Origin: Babylonia areolata
Taxonomy: Eukaryota; Mollusca; Gastropoda; Neogastropoda; Buccinidae
NCBI RefSeq assembly: GCF_041734735.1
Contig: NC_134882.1
Location: 25,075,777-25,139,776 of the forward strand
Reading direction: 5' to 3'
Length of the DNA: 64,000 nt
Shown here: piece after piece, positions 1 through 13,527 of the stretch
Position numbering within the stretch: position 1 is the first letter of the stretch
Layout of the letters: each line of letters opens with the position of its first letter
Notes under the pieces: generated by a model
Databases searched by the model: none
The model's input: only the letters and a program-made list of their open reading frames with translations
Told to the model about the DNA's origin: nothing
Position numbers and translations under genes: made by a program

Positions 1-1256
1 ATCACGGATTACAGTTGAACATCATGTTACGACAAACATTATTTGGTCGGCTCTCAGGAAGACACACAAACCACGTGTCGCAATGTGAAAGGCGCCTACA
101 AAGACTTTCTCAAAACCCACAAAGGGCCAATGTATCACCGAAAGCAATGTGCAAACAAACTTTCGACTACTTTCCTATTTAATCGAAAAGAAAGGAAACA
201 GAATAACGAAACTATAAACAATAAACTACTCAACCATACCTGATTTCTAATGTCGAACGTAAGATCTTGTTGAACGTCCGAGAAAAAGACCGATAAAATG
301 AACGACAAACTTTCAACTGCAACAACTTACGTTCCCGCGCCGTTCTTCCCATTGACGGAATTAGAACAGATGTGTGTTGTCGATGTTCCGGAGTCGAGAA
401 GAAACATAAATATGAAATATTTTTTATAACAAGCAAAATATTCCTTAGAAATTTGAACGTCAGATATGACGACAAAGACGGAAACTGGTGGACAAAACTG
501 TTTTAAAAAAATAAATAATCCGGATGCCATTCAAAAATAAGCAGTTTGCAGTGTTATTTTGCGCGACATACCCAAAAGGAAATAATCCCATTTCTGTTCA
601 TTTTTTTGTACCGATATTATCCACGAGCTAATATTGGTGTGAAAAACTGGTACCGACACAGTTGCGTGTTGCGGGGGGTAGTGGACACGAATGACGTCGA
701 AGGTTAAACAATAGCCGAGCTGAAATTATACGCAAATCATGTATGCCTGATGGTCACTTAATGTTATTATAACAGTGTTAAATTAAAGGTATAAAAACAA
801 GCATAAATCCCGATCATTTTTATCCTGTTAAACATTTTGTCGCATTATTTCACTATAACCATTCACCAACAGATGCTGGTGTCATGGTGTCCGTTTTTCA
901 TTGCCGTAAATAGACACAAAAAATTAACACATATTATATTGACACAAAACAGACACACACTAAGGAAGGCGCTTTGGAAATTTATTTGAGTGAAATATCT
1001 TAATCAATCTCAAACATACCAACCACAAAGACAAACACACAAGTCATTCGAAGAAAACAATTATTTTATTTTCCATTTTAGGAAAGGGTCACTGTCAGTT
1101 TTGCACAACCCTTTTTATGACACTGATCATGGGTAACAAATCAACTTGACAAAAAGTAGACCAACTTCACATTTTATCCCCACAAACATGACCCACCTAC
1201 AAAACATAGGATCAGCCAAGACAGCCACAACTACAACATACACAAACCACCGTGTC

Positions 1257-1435
1257 CTTAGACATTTCCACACCTTCCAGCTCAGTGAAAGTTTGTCGTT
1301 GAGGGATGAGCACTCCGTAGTCTGGTTTACCACAGCAATGGGCATTCCACAAGGGCTGTGAAAAAAATGCCCGTGGCAATTTGATTCCAATCTGAGGCAT
1401 GTCCAGCTTCCTCGAGAGGTGGGTGCCCATGCACC
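1257..1435 (-). pseudogene. Broken copy of the RanGAP1 exon seen at 56945-57103
   Basis: This stretch matches the RanGAP1 exon at 56945-57103, but small insertions disrupt the reading frame. Short pieces such as PQIGIKLP and GGVEMSK survive where the right copy reads PQNGINLP and GGVEMSK. The exon cannot be translated through. It lies downstream, in gene direction, of later RanGAP1 exons (23-28 kb), so it cannot take part in a normal transcript in this order. It may be an assembly duplicate rather than a true pseudogene. Confidence 0.7.
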
Positions 1436-1773
1436 CAGCAAAAACCAACACAGGGATATCCCATAATGCATTAAAGTCCGTCCCCCGCTGCTTTCAAAAA
1501 TGGAAAAGAACACAGCAATTTCATCCAATTAGGGTATCCCAATCAGGGACATTCTCAAAATTTCTAGAACAAACAACGCAAAAAAAAGTTCAAAAATCAT
1601 GTCATGTATAGTACCTTCCAGTCTGGACCCCTATGGTATCTACAATGAAGAGATGATATTAGACCATATACCCTACAAAGTACAAATACCAGCTAATCTC
1701 TGCACACACATCATGCCATACAATCTGCACATTTCACGGGACCCTGAACAGTGAACTGAAAACACATGCAAAC

Positions 1774-1928
1774 CTAAAAGCACAGCAAGGGCAGTAGCTG
1801 CTCGCATCGTTCTACCAAACTCCAAAACGATTTTCTTCCCAGCCCACAAACACCCTGAGAGCCAATGGGGTTGCCAGCAGCCACAGCTACTTTTGTGACA
1901 ACTCCTGACAGACATTCAGACAGCATCC
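1774..1928 (-). pseudogene. Broken copy of the RanGAP1 exon seen at 57417-57551
   Basis: This matches the exon at 57417-57551, with scattered inserted bases. The peptide piece RAATALA corresponds to GATALAA of the right copy, and the stretch encoding the GRNRLEND core is out of frame. Flanking intron sequence is also matched. Like its neighbour at 1257-1435 it is either decayed or a product of sequence error. Confidence 0.7.
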
Positions 1929-2779
1929 TGTCAAAACACACACACAAATAATAAAGATTCTTCAAATAACAAGAATACAGATGTTTGTTCACACACAACA
2001 CACCTTCACAAAACACAAAACAGGGTACCAATACACACACACAACATGTACAAGTATAAACACACAGACACGTGTTCATTGCATGACACAACTCATGACT
2101 ACTCTATTTTCAACCTTGATAACATTTGAGGGGTTTTCCCATGACACGCCCATGGCAGGATTTACCCTTGTTTTTGGTGTGATGCAAATTTCCTGAGAAG
2201 TTTCTTTTATTGGGGGTGTAGAGATAATTTTGGAGAATGCTGAGGGAACTAACGAATGAGATAATGTGTGGCGTCAGCAGATTGTTGATTATTGCCTGTG
2301 AGGAGGACCTCATATTTTATATTATGCTGCTGATCAAACAAGTCTATTTTTAAGAACAGTGGTTTCAAATGCCTGGCATTGTGAATACTTTTTTTTAGAG
2401 CTCAATGTATTTTTAGGTATTGCTCAGATGTTTAGGAACGGCAACTTTACCATCCTAAACATAGTAAGAATTTGAAATGATAGGTTTCATAATTAAGGTA
2501 AAGCCTATGGTTTATTCCATTGTGAAACAATTTTCTTACCTGACAACAACCACGCAAGAACTAATACACAATAGCAGACAAAATTTCAGTGAGATACTTG
2601 AGAATATTCAACATGGTATAGTTTCAACTTTGGAGATTGCATAACAAACATCCTCTCTTATCATCCAGTCTTGTTTTATTTATGCACCCCACACACACAC
2701 ATATATACTATATATAGATTACCCCCCCAACACCCCTACCACCTGCCACCCCCATAACATAAATATATATGGTTGTGTA

Positions 2780-5700
2780 GAGTTTGTGATAGATGACCCC
2801 ATCGAGAACAGAAGTATGACCAAAGGTCAAGGTCATCAGAGGGGGTGGTTTGATGGGTGGGTGAGGGTGGAGGTGGGTGGGGGGAGAGGATTGCTCAAGA
2901 ATCTAATCTGTGGTGCGCATAAGGCTGAAATAGTCCCAATCTGCGCACAAATGTTTTCGCGGAGTTGATAGGGAAGACGAGAGTGGTTGTGGGGCTAGAG
3001 CAAAGACAGGCAAATCATTGTCTGGGAGCATGGTTAGCCCGTGACTTTCCCTCCTGGCCTGCTGCCTCTTCCTCAAACAGCTGCAGCAGCAGTCCCTGTT
3101 TTTGGCCATTCCGACGGCACAACTTTTGGCCTCCTTTGTGGCACAGCAGCGCGCCATTTGTTACGGTCCACTGCAGATTCTCACTAGGAGTCAGGGTTGA
3201 TATCAAATGCTTTCAGAGAGACTTTCCAGAGTATCTCTGAAGCGCTTCTTCTGACCTCCGTGTGATCTCTTCCCTTGTTGGGCCGCTCCGCCATATAAAA
3301 TCCTAAATTGGCATCCGATGTGACTGGCTTCGCGCCACGTGTCCAGCCCAGCGAAGCTGGGACTGCATCAGGATGGTGAAGATGCAGGGAAGGGTGGCTT
3401 TTGCGAGCACCTCTGTGTCTTGGGGTCTTGTCCTTGCCACTTGTTGTTCAGTAGCTTCCTGAGGCATGTTGTGTGGAAGTGGTTCAGCTTCTTGGCATGT
3501 TTGTTGGTACACTGTCCAAGTTTCGCAGCCGTACAGTATTGGTGGGGAGAACTACTGCTCTGTAGTCCTTAGCTTGGTCTCTAGACTAATGCCTCTTCTG
3601 TTCAAGACATTTGCATTGAGTCTACCAAAAGTTGCACTTACTCTTGCAATCCTGACATTCACTTCATCGTCGATGGTCGCATTTCATGACAGTGTGCTGC
3701 CAATGTATGTGAACACGCTCCACCGCACTGAGTCTCTGACAACCGGTATGACTGTGTATGATTATGGAGCACAACGTAGGGTTTCCCTTGGGGGGGCTGG
3801 CTGATGGAGAACTTCATTTTTTTCCCTCGTGCTGATGGTACGGCCGAAGTTCAGACTGGCGTGTCAAACTTGTCGACTCTGAGTTTGCCATGTCAGCTTC
3901 AAGATCCAGCGTTGAAAGTGTCAGCAGTCATCAGCAAAACAAAAAGACTCTGAAGATGTCCTTTCATGACCTTCGTTTTTATCTAGAAAGCCTTCTGAGG
4001 TTAAACAAGGCACTTGCCAACGTTCGTACTTTAGAAAAAGTCCGATTCCAAACATCGCCATCTCTGATGCAACATTAAGCATTTGCCAGAGACCATGAGT
4101 GCTGAACACGTTGAGCCAGGACGCAGCCCTTGCCTTGACCACCATTTGAGACAGCAAAAAGGAGCAGATGTTTTTCGTCAAACAATGTCCTGGACCTCGA
4201 GCCTGGCATGCCTTCATGGAATTACAGACCAAGGAAATAAAATTTCCTGAGTGGCGTACCGTAAGACTTGGCCATGATCTTCCATCAGTCCCTCTCTACC
4301 AGCTTGGTGTCGAAGGCCATGTGAGGACGACATTAGGTGTGGAGAACAGATCAGCATTTTGCTCCTGACATTTTCTCTAGCAGCTGCCTTGGCAGCAAAC
4401 CCCCAATGACTGTGGTATTTTTTTTCCCCCCTCGCGCTTTTTCTTCCGTAATCCACACCATGGCTCTCAGCAAATGACCTTGTCAAGGGGTTTGTTGCTG
4501 AGAAGAGCGGTTTGTAGGACCTGGCAAGTACTCTTACCTGCGATTGAGAGCAAGGAAAAATGGGCCCCGAAGGTTAGAACACAGGCTTGCCGGCTTACCC
4601 CTTTCCGCTTGTACAAGTGAAGATAATTAAGATCATCTTTGAAATCCATGTGGATCGTCTCTTTCTTTTCCCACAAGAGTGAGTAAAACACAGCTGATGA
4701 AGTCTTCTCAGTCAGCACGACGTTGCCCCTCCATCCTTGTAGACCCTCTCTGGTATGGAGTTCTTAAAACCAGGTGCTTTGCCACTGGATTCAGACGGGA
4801 TTGCTTTCTGTGTCTCAAGAATTGTAGTTGGATAGCCATTGCTTCGTTGGGTTGGGGACTTGTGGTAGACTACTATTTGGTTCTTCATCATTTATGGAGT
4901 AAGGAGAGTCGATTTAAGACAACATGTTGAAGTTCTCAGCCACATCGTGTCGAGAATGATCTCCTATCTCGGATGAACAAGGTATTCCCATCTATCTGCA
5001 CAGTAAGAGGGGGGGCTGCTCCTGAGGAAGTGGGGTCACCCCCCGAAGACTTCTATTAAAGGTCCATCACAGAACCTCTCATATTGTGCCGTCAGCATAT
5101 CCCTTGATCTCATCACTTGACACTCAGGACCACTTAATTCCTGATCTGGCGAAAAACTTTTGCTGAACAGTCCTGCGGATGGCAATTAGTCCGCATCCTT
5201 ATTGATGTGGACCCTTGGGTTGCACATGAGGGCTTTAAGCAGACTGCGTTTCTCATACCAGAAGCTGCTTGAATTCCATCAGAGGTTTCAATCAAAACCA
5301 TTCTTTGTGCTTTCTGGTCCCATGGTCCCCACGGGTCACTGTAAAAGCTGTAGCTAAAGAACAGCTCACGCATGGTGGTACCTCCAGTCAGAAACTCCAC
5401 ATATATGGTTGTCCAGAGAGGGCGGATTCCAGAACGATCTTTCCCAGCAAGCTCGCCCACAAAAAGACGTTTGTATGAGATGTTTTCAGCTTAGGCGATG
5501 ATGAGCCGATTTGGCGGCTTCCTTCTGCCTTGGGTGCATCTCTTGGGCTGGATTCGAATATTCCGCTTCGGACTAACAATGCGATGGACTTGGTCCAACC
5601 CACCCGGTGCCTGCCATGCCGCACATGGTCTTTGTAACACTTACATTTCCTTGCCTATCCTTTCCTGACAATGACATATCGATGAGATGCCCAATGCTTT

Positions 5701-7235
5701 AGAGCGAGGTGCAATCCATTATGTCCTTTATGGGTAGGGGAGGCAGAAAACTGTGTTGGTTATCAGCAGTTCGTGCTCTGCACAGGTCTGAAGCAAAAGC
5801 AATCCATTTGGGTTGCAGTGCCCACACCGTGCTTTCCAATCACTCCATCCCAGGAGATGTAGTCAGAGCCAACTCTAGCATTGAAGTCCCCAAGAATGAT
5901 GAGCTTGTCTGCTTTAGGGATGGCAGCAATGACAGAGTGAAGGTCCTCGTAGAACTTCGCCTTCACTTCATCGGGTTGGTCATGGTTGGGGCGTAGGCAC
6001 TGACAATGGTGAGGTGCTTCTGGCCAGAGATGCCAGTGGGAGTTTCATGGTTATAAGCCTATCGTTGACTCCCTTTGGGATTCCAGCGAGCTTGCTGACA
6101 AGTGCTGTTTTTACTGCAAAACCAACACCAGCCTCACGTCGCTCTTCGCTTCCTCGTCCACTCCAGAAGAAGGTGTAACCAGATCCCCGTTCACAGAGCT
6201 CGCCTTCGCCTGCAAGCCGAGTCTCACTCAAGGCTGCGATGTCGATATTGTATCTGGCGAGTTCGGATGCAACTAGTGCTGTTCTCCTTTGGGGTCTGTC
6301 CGCGTTATCTCTGTCAGGAGAGTCCTTATGTTCCAAGCACCAATGGTGAGAGGAACGATCCTTGTTTTTTTTCTTTTCTTTCTCTTTGTTTTGACCGCTG
6401 ATGTAGGGTCCCCGCCAGCCGCGGTATGCTGGCCAGGGTGATATGGAGCAGGCAATTTTTTAGGGCACCTTTTCTAGCCCCTTCCTCATGCCAGGGAGGT
6501 GAGCAGTGCATTCCTTAAAGAGGGGCTGCTCAGACGCTCAGACGGCTGCCGAGCTCCATCGCGCTCCTGTCGACGAAGACGACCCTATGGCCTGAGCCGC
6601 CTGTGTGCAGGTCTGCGGCTGCGACTGCCCAGTGTACCCACACCTGTCGTTTCGTCGCTCGCCTGTCGCCACAGGACTTGGGGGTGATGAAATGATGAAG
6701 GATGAAAGGTCATTTAGGAGACTGATGACTTGCGCGATGAGTTTGTTTAAAGTGAAGAGGAGCTGCGCAACGTCGACCTCACTCTCTCGTCCGGTCCACC
6801 AATTTCCAGTGGCAAGCTAAGTCGAGACGACTGGAGGATGAGCTCGGATGCAGTGGATGACCAAGATATCCTTTTCGTGTCTCATCTTGCTCTCTGCACT
6901 CGCACAGTGCGTTGCTGTAACCGCCTTCCTCTCGTTGAACCGATAGGTTTTCTTCCGCAGATTCTGCCGGATCCAGACTTCGCATACATGGGTAGACATA
7001 CCCCGGGGGCCAACTGCGTGTGCATGCACACAGCACGGTGGAGCTAGATTGGCCGTCGGTGGCTCTCCTGAGCCGACGCCCTTTTATGGATCTCCAAAAG
7101 TGTGTCTAGCCACCCGCCTCACCAGTCCCCAGAAGGGAGTGGTGGGAGTGCCGGTTTAGTCGTCGGCAACCCGACCTGAACAGGGTTGTACTGGATTACA
7201 GGTTACCAGTAGCAGATCTAATGACCTGACCTGAC
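2780..7235 (-). mobile_element. RTE-like LINE, copy A (degraded)
   Basis: Minus-strand non-LTR retrotransposon, counterpart of the better copy at 58339-62545. The apurinic endonuclease is visible around 6336-5760 (pieces such as [16 protein letters not shown] and SETRLAGEGELCERGSGY). The reverse transcriptase and C-terminal region around 4700-2900 appear only as short pieces in changing frames. The 5' untranslated part runs to about 7235 and the 3' end lies near 2780, next to an AT-rich simple repeat. There are many more frame breaks than in copy C, in line with the noisy character of the whole left copy. Confidence 0.8.
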
Positions 7236-7358
7236 ACTGAACATTACAGAGAGAGAGAGAGAAGATATACAACACACACACATACATATATATTTTTAAA
7301 TATATATATACACACACATACTGAGAGAGTACACAACACACATTCACACACACAAATA
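7236..7358. repeat. GA / CA / TA simple-sequence spacer
   Basis: A short mixed microsatellite of GA, CA and TA repeats separates the 5' end of the RTE-like LINE from the end of the DIRS-type element. The same spacer recurs at 62546-62655 in the right copy. Confidence 0.8.
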
Positions 7359-7544
7359 GGAGGAGTTTGTAATATACTCCATGTTTGGTGTTAAATATAC
7401 TTACCATGTCAAACTGATGCAAACTAGCCTATAGGTTTGCTCTGCTTGGCCAAATTTCGCGCGGCTAACAGTGCAAAGACGGGCCCACGCTCTCAGCCAT
7501 TCAAAAGCTCTCCAAAAACTAGAAGCGCTTTATCATTTCGTGGC
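7359..7544. repeat. 3' inverted terminal repeat of DIRS element A
   Basis: About 165 bases here are the inverted complement of 13528-13692. They share the run from the CAAACTGATGCAAACTAG stretch through GCGCGGCTAACAGTG to the GAAGCGCTT stretch. The outermost 30 bases differ between the two ends, which is usual for DIRS elements. Confidence 0.85.
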
Positions 7545-7614
7545 ATGAACAAAAATGCCCCATGAGAACCACGGCGGAGGACGTCGGGGACGGAAGGACC
7601 TGGCGGGCATTCGA

Positions 7615-7714
7615 GTTTGACATGGATAAGTATATGTAACCACCCACCATTGAGTATAAAACAAACTCCTCCTTATTATAGGAGTCATAAACTGTACCAA
7701 GTCAAACAGATGCA
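7615..7714. repeat. Internal complementary region of DIRS element A
   Basis: Two adjoining blocks are complementary to the outer ends of the two terminal repeats: first to the 3' repeat end (compare 7359-7415), then to the 5' repeat end (compare 13655-13692). The copy at 62908-63000 shows this more cleanly. Confidence 0.75.
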
Positions 7715-10700
7715 GAATTTACAGCAAATGTGGAGGAGGGCAACGCCAACTGATTCAAATGGGTGAAGCCCTTGTACAACAGAACGTGCAGTGTTTATCC
7801 GCGACAAAAGTAAAAACCCCTATGAACCGCAGCCCAGTTCATAACGGAAATACCCTGAGGTATAAGTTGATGAAGGTATTCTCCAGTACCGCCAGAAGCT
7901 GCCTCCAAGACATGCTGCGTTGCTTTGGTCACTGATTGCTGGAGAAGCAGCCTAATTATCTAATGGCCCCGCACCTTTCGTGAGCCCCTGGTATGAAGAC
8001 AGCAGATATCCCTTTTTGCAAGATAGTAGCCCTACCGAATGACTTTGGTAAACCCTGGCGGAATATTGGTGCGGCAGCAATGTCTTTCTTGTAATTCTCA
8101 TTGAGGTAGATGAGTCAGACACCTCTGAGAAGAACGCCTATGGTGAGACCTATCCCATAATATTTGAGACAACCGAACAGGACAGGTGCCTATCCTCATC
8201 ATCTTCGGGCAAGAATATCAGACAAAGGTCTGACCCTCGGAGAGGGGGAAGGAACCTCAGGGTCTTGGTTCTTAGCCAGAAACTCTGGAAGGAAACGAAT
8301 AGTGATGGAACCATCTCTGTGGACAGGCCAGATCTTGTGGCATTCCACTAAGCCCATGCAGCTCACTTCTACGACTGCCTGTGGGCAGCCACAGAAGGAA
8401 AGTGGTCTTGAGGGTGAGGATGTCAAAAGGAATAGTCCCCAATGGTAGGAAGGGCTGTTTTCGAATGAAATCCTGCACCAGGAACAAGTCCCAGAGGGGC
8501 ACTCTTCTGGGGTCTCTAGCTTCCTTCAGAGGGGCAACCCACTAGCCAACCTCTCTTAGCAGCAATCGCTTCAAAGGCGAACCACCTAGCTTTTTTGTCA
8601 TTGTGTTACGAAAGGCAGACCTGTACCCTACGCACAGAACTAAGCAGACAGGAAGAACCGAGGAGCAAGAGCCAGAAAGAGTTTGGCCCAGCTGCATGCT
8701 CGTAAGGTTCGAGTGGAAATGCCCTAGCTGTCCCAACCACCGCAAACCATGATTCAACAACATCCTCCCCTCTTTTCCCGCGAAAGTCTACAACGTACTC
8801 CTTAGTCCCCCTGGGTCAGCACAGCCGAACAGAGCCGACCGAGGGGTTCTAGGACTACAATGGTGATGCTGACAGTTTCCTCCCCGACCGCACAGCACCA
8901 TGCGTCTGTTTGAGCAGTTGTAGGAATGGAAGCGGGGTGTCCCCGACGAGGCTGCCTCCAGAGCAATGATATTTGGTTTCAAGTTCCAGGGGAGTGAACA
9001 ATGTGGTCGAGGGACTGAAGGTCCTAAAACCAGGTCTGGGCTGGCCATTTCGGCGCAATGAGGATCAGCTGCGGGTGTTCCAATCTGTCTTTCCGTATCA
9101 CCTTGGACAGATAATGGAAAGGGAAGAAACGCGGAGGCAATCAGACTGCTCCAATCTAGAGAGAGAGCATCCACTGCCCACGCTTCTGGGTCGGCAACCG
9201 AAGACACGGAAGTGGGAAGTCTCTTGTTGAACAAGGTCCACCATCGGCCGATACCGCTGTTCCACACCCCCTGAAGGCTGTCCTTGTCCAGGGTGCACTC
9301 TGTGCGCATGGCACTCTTGGACCTGCTAAGAGCATCTGCCAAGAAGTTGGTTTTTCCTGCTCAGTGTCTCGCTGAAAGTGCAATGCCCTTGCTGTGGCAC
9401 CAAACGGAGGAGAGCCTCAGTCCGCATTGAGAGGTCTGCCGAGTGCGCTCCCCCCATTTGTCACATAACATGCGACCGTCGTCTTGTCCGTGAACAAGCG
9501 GATGGTCTTGCCAGTGGCCCTCCCCATGAAGTGCAGGAGAGTCCTGCGAACTGCCTTCCAGTTCCAGGAACATTGATGTGGCATAGGCGCTCCTCTGGGG
9601 ACCAAGTCCTGCTGCATAGAGTGAGTCCTTGTGGGCTCCCCAGCCCAGGAGGAGGCGTCTGTGAAGAGTGCCACCTGAGAGTAGGTGGGGCTAAGGGCAC
9701 CCCCTGTGTTCCAAAGGGGGTGATTAACCACTCAGATCTCACCTCGAGGAAACCACTCGCCCAGACATATCTGGGTATCCCATGGCTGAGTTGCTCTGGG
9801 GACCGGCATAACCTCAGTGGCCTCTGGAGAGGGCGCTTGAGAACCCTGTCCAGGGGAATGAGAGGTGCCGTGGACTCAATCATGCCCAAGAGGGAAGAAA
9901 GTGTCTGCACTGTATCTTGGGAGGAGTGGCGCCAGTGGCTGAGGAGGCCTGCCAGACGGTCCCAGTGATCTGGCGCCAGAGAGACTATCATAGACCGCAT
10001 GTCGAATCTCATCCCTAAGAAGTCGAAGGACTGACCATGGGGACAGATCGCATATCTGCTGGTCCATGAGGAAGCCCAGTTGGGAGCAAAGGTCTAGAAG
10101 TCTGGCCGTATGACTCAGGCACAGGGCTGAGACTGGGCCAGGATAAGCAAGTCGTCCAGGTACTCACAGAGACAAATGGATTCCGAGCGGACGATGGACA
10201 CAAATTCCCGCACCACCTTGGTAGACAGGAAAGGGGCAAGGGACAGACCAATGGAGGGCCGGGAACTGGAACCCCTTGTCCCTCCACACGAACCTCAGGT
10301 ACCGACGGGATGCCGAATGGATGAGTATATGAAAATAAGCATCTTCCAAATCGATAGAGGTAGGCCAATCACCTTGTTGGATGGTCTCCCGAATCTGTGC
10401 CTGTGTGTCCATCTTGAATTTGATTTTGGGGAGGAATTTGTTGAGGGGGGACAAGTTCAAAAACTGGTCTCCACCCTCCCGAGCCCTTTGGAATCACCAA
10501 CAACCAGCCGTAAAAACCGGGGCCCGGGTCCGAGAGTTGAGATATAGCCCCATGGAGGAGTGGGTGCGATATCTCTTTTTCTAGGACGCTCTCCCTGCCT
10601 CCGTCGAGCTGGGCACCTAAGGAGGAGGAGTGGATCTTTAGAGGGGGGAGATCTCCACCCAAGACAGCATGTACCCCCGACTCTAGCACCGACATAATCC

Positions 10701-13527
10701 CGTCGTTGAGTCCCCAGAGCACACCACTGATGTGCATGCCGGGACAAGTTTTCCTACTTGGAGGGGCTGAACGACTGGCGGTGCTGAATCGGGGGCCCAG
10801 GTCATTTGGGGGTGCTGCCCTTCTGGCCTTGGGCATGGCCCGGTCGCTTGGACAGACCCTAAGGTGGTTTATTCCTCTGCCACTGATTCGGCACACGCTG
10901 CCTTGACAGGCGGCGTGGTATATGGAGGGGCCCTGGTGGCCAGTCTCTTCAATGGCATAGAACCCTGGTAGCCCATGAGAGGTGTGGGCCAAATATGAGG
11001 CCACCTCCCTGTTTGTCTCTGCCCTGTGGCTGACAAAATGTGGCGGGAAACTGGCCGAAGAGGGAGTGCTGCCTGTGCTGGGATGGACCGCAGGGCAGCC
11101 CTCTCCTCCACAGGAATGTTAGAGAGGCTGAAAATGGCATCACGCCGTGCTAGCACAGTATTGAAGTGAAGCTGGTAGCTGTGTCTGCAGCTGCCGTGAG
11201 ACCAGATGCCTACCCTATTGACCAAAAGCGTGTAACCTCTGGTCGGTGAAGAGGCCCGGCGGGACAGAGGAAGGAGACCCCTTGTCTGATTAAACTGGAC
11301 ACTATTCCCACAGCTCATTGGCCCTGTGAAGGAACGTGTCGAAGGTGTACGCCGTGGAAACCTCGAGGGGGGCAGCAGCGGGCCAATTTGTCCCACTCTG
11401 CTAACGTTTTAAAGGATAGGTTAGCTGAAGTGGGGAAGGTGGTGCGCTGTGAGACCAACATCCTGTCCTGTGCGGAGGGCTCTGCTCCGCTGTAGGCAGA
11501 GTGGTCCTGTGTGTACCAGGACCACAACCCTCCTTGGAGGAATCTTTAAGAAACTTTCCCGGGGGAAAGGCGCCCGGGGCAGAGAGGGACTCCCTGCCTG
11601 GAGGAGGGATGGAAGCAGCACCCCTGACAGTGCGGGCTGACTTAATAAGCCATACCTGCACCATTTCTGGCACTCTGAGTTGCCCTTGTGGTTCTGGAGT
11701 TAGAGTCACATGGCGTAAGGAGGGTCAAGGGTAACAAAGTAGCCTGAGGGACTGATTCGGCATACGTGGCCCTATTGGGGAGGGTCAGTTCGAGCTCGGC
11801 AAAGTCCGAGTTTGGTTCAGGCTGGTCCCTAGGGAGGCTCGGGCTCAATCTGTCCCCCCTGGGATGTGGGCGAAGAGTGGCTCATCTGCTTGTTCGTCTC
11901 ATCCGAAGACAGGGGCTCCCACTCTTGTTCGCAGTCCATCCCCTGCTGGGTGCCATCCCAAGTGGATGTACCCACTGGGGCGTCCTGTGAGCTGTGGTCA
12001 GCCAGCTGGGATGAGCTGGGACGATCCCGAGTCCGGGACCATGGCCGCCACTGTTATGTCCTTGACACCTGAAGCGGGTGGGGTGCGTGTGGACCGTAGG
12101 TCCAACCATGCTTGGGATGTGGTTTGCCACACCTTTTCAGAGAGGGCGTCCTGGATGCAAGAGTGACCCCACGAGTGCTGTGTGGGGACAAACACCCCAC
12201 TCATCTCACTGTAGGACCGAGGGCTGGGCAGGTGGGGACTGCCGGCTCCGCCGGGCCGAGTAGGGCCCCTGAGCAGCCGTCGGTTCTGACAAGGAGGCCG
12301 TTGTGACCGTGGTGGTCACCTGTGGGTTGACAGAGGCCGATTTGTGGACAGAGTGGCAATATTGGTCGAGGAGCTTCGACCTGACCGACAAGAAGTCGAT
12401 CCCACTTGTCGGGGGCTGTGTGTGTCACCCTGTGAGATGTGCTGGGTTGGGTCCGGTGGGGAGCAGACAAGGGGCTGGCCCCTTGGTGCTCCCGGCAACC
12501 CGTGTGCACCCTAGATGCGCCCCAGTACGGGTAGAATGGGGGTAACTACCCGTGGGCACCAGCCATACTGTGACCCAAACCCCAAAGGGTCACTGGTGCA
12601 TTGACCCTCCATGAAGGGAACAACCTGGCCAAGTCGGAGGGAGGTCAGGTCCGACTTGGGTGTCAGTCCCACCCGAAGACGAGCGGGCTGACTGCCCGGA
12701 ACCGCCTGACACGCACGGGCCTCCCCCAGCAGGGAGGACCGGCCCGGGATAGGCGGGAAGACCTGCAGAGCAGGTTGCCAACGCGCCCCGAATCCCCTCC
12801 CGTGGGGAGACTGGGGTGGCTTGGCCCGGGGTGGGCAAAGTAGAGATCCCCCCCCGGAACCAATTTTTTCTCCCCCCCCCAAAAGGAGGTGGGGAGGGGG
12901 GTCGACAGAGATGGAGGAGGGGGAACAACAATGGGGCACGCGAGGGCAGTCTCCGAGTGGGGACCCGGGTAATGGCCGGGCGCGGCCTCCCCTCGGGAGT
13001 CCGTGCCTAGCGGCGAGTCCCCACAGCACGGAGATGACTTGCCATTCACCCTTCTCCCTGCCTCGCGCTGGGACACCTCGGGAGGCGACGCTCGTACCTC
13101 TTTCCCCCCCGGTCCCCTTCATGACCGTTTTACTGGTACGAACGTCGCCCTCCGCGATCAGCGTCTAACGACGCATCGCGAGTCCGTTCGGGGGAATCAT
13201 GAGCTCCGGGCCTGGGAGAGTCTCTTACCGAGTCTCAATCCAGCATCATGATTCCCTGCCTTCGTGGTATGGCACACGAGGCATGGAACCTGCGCTTAGG
13301 CACCAGCGAAAATCCCGACCCCCAACAGAGAAAGGAAAGACAGGATCGACTTAGAGGCAGAAAAAATCGAACGAATCGAGGGTGCCGAGTCGAATCGAGT
13401 ACACAGAATGTAAGAATAAATAAACACAAGCCGCTTGCAACAAATAAGGCCAAAGGATACGCTGAACAGCTGAAAAAGCGTAAGACGAGACAGAGCGTAA
13501 CCTGACAAGATGGCGTGGAGAGCCCTT

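Larger units (their letters stand above)
1..8750. repeat. Left copy (A) of an 8-kb duplicated segment
   Basis: The first 8.75 kb can be read alongside 55805-64000 in the same orientation and order: RanGAP1 intron, two RanGAP1 exons, RTE-like LINE, GA/AT microsatellite, then the 3' end of a DIRS-type element. The two copies start with the same bases (position 1 matches 55805) and the match continues to the window's right edge (about 8750 matches 64000). The left copy is roughly 550 bp longer. Differences are dominated by one- to few-base insertions spread evenly over intron, exon and repeat, so exons and LINE frames are shattered here but mostly open in the right copy. This looks more like uncorrected long-read error or a retained second haplotype than an old duplication, but the sequence alone cannot decide. 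Confidence 0.85.

Noticed and set aside
12511-13168. GC-rich frames on both strands of 100-200 residues
   Set aside because: High GC makes all frames open; only the minus-strand side is consistent with the DIRS gag-like region, and no domain could be named, so no separate gene was called.
13248-13505. Plus-strand frame with GTSENPDP, resembling a 2A motif
   Set aside because: It reads ENPDP rather than ENPGP, lies opposite to the DIRS element's own coding strand, and has no supporting homology.
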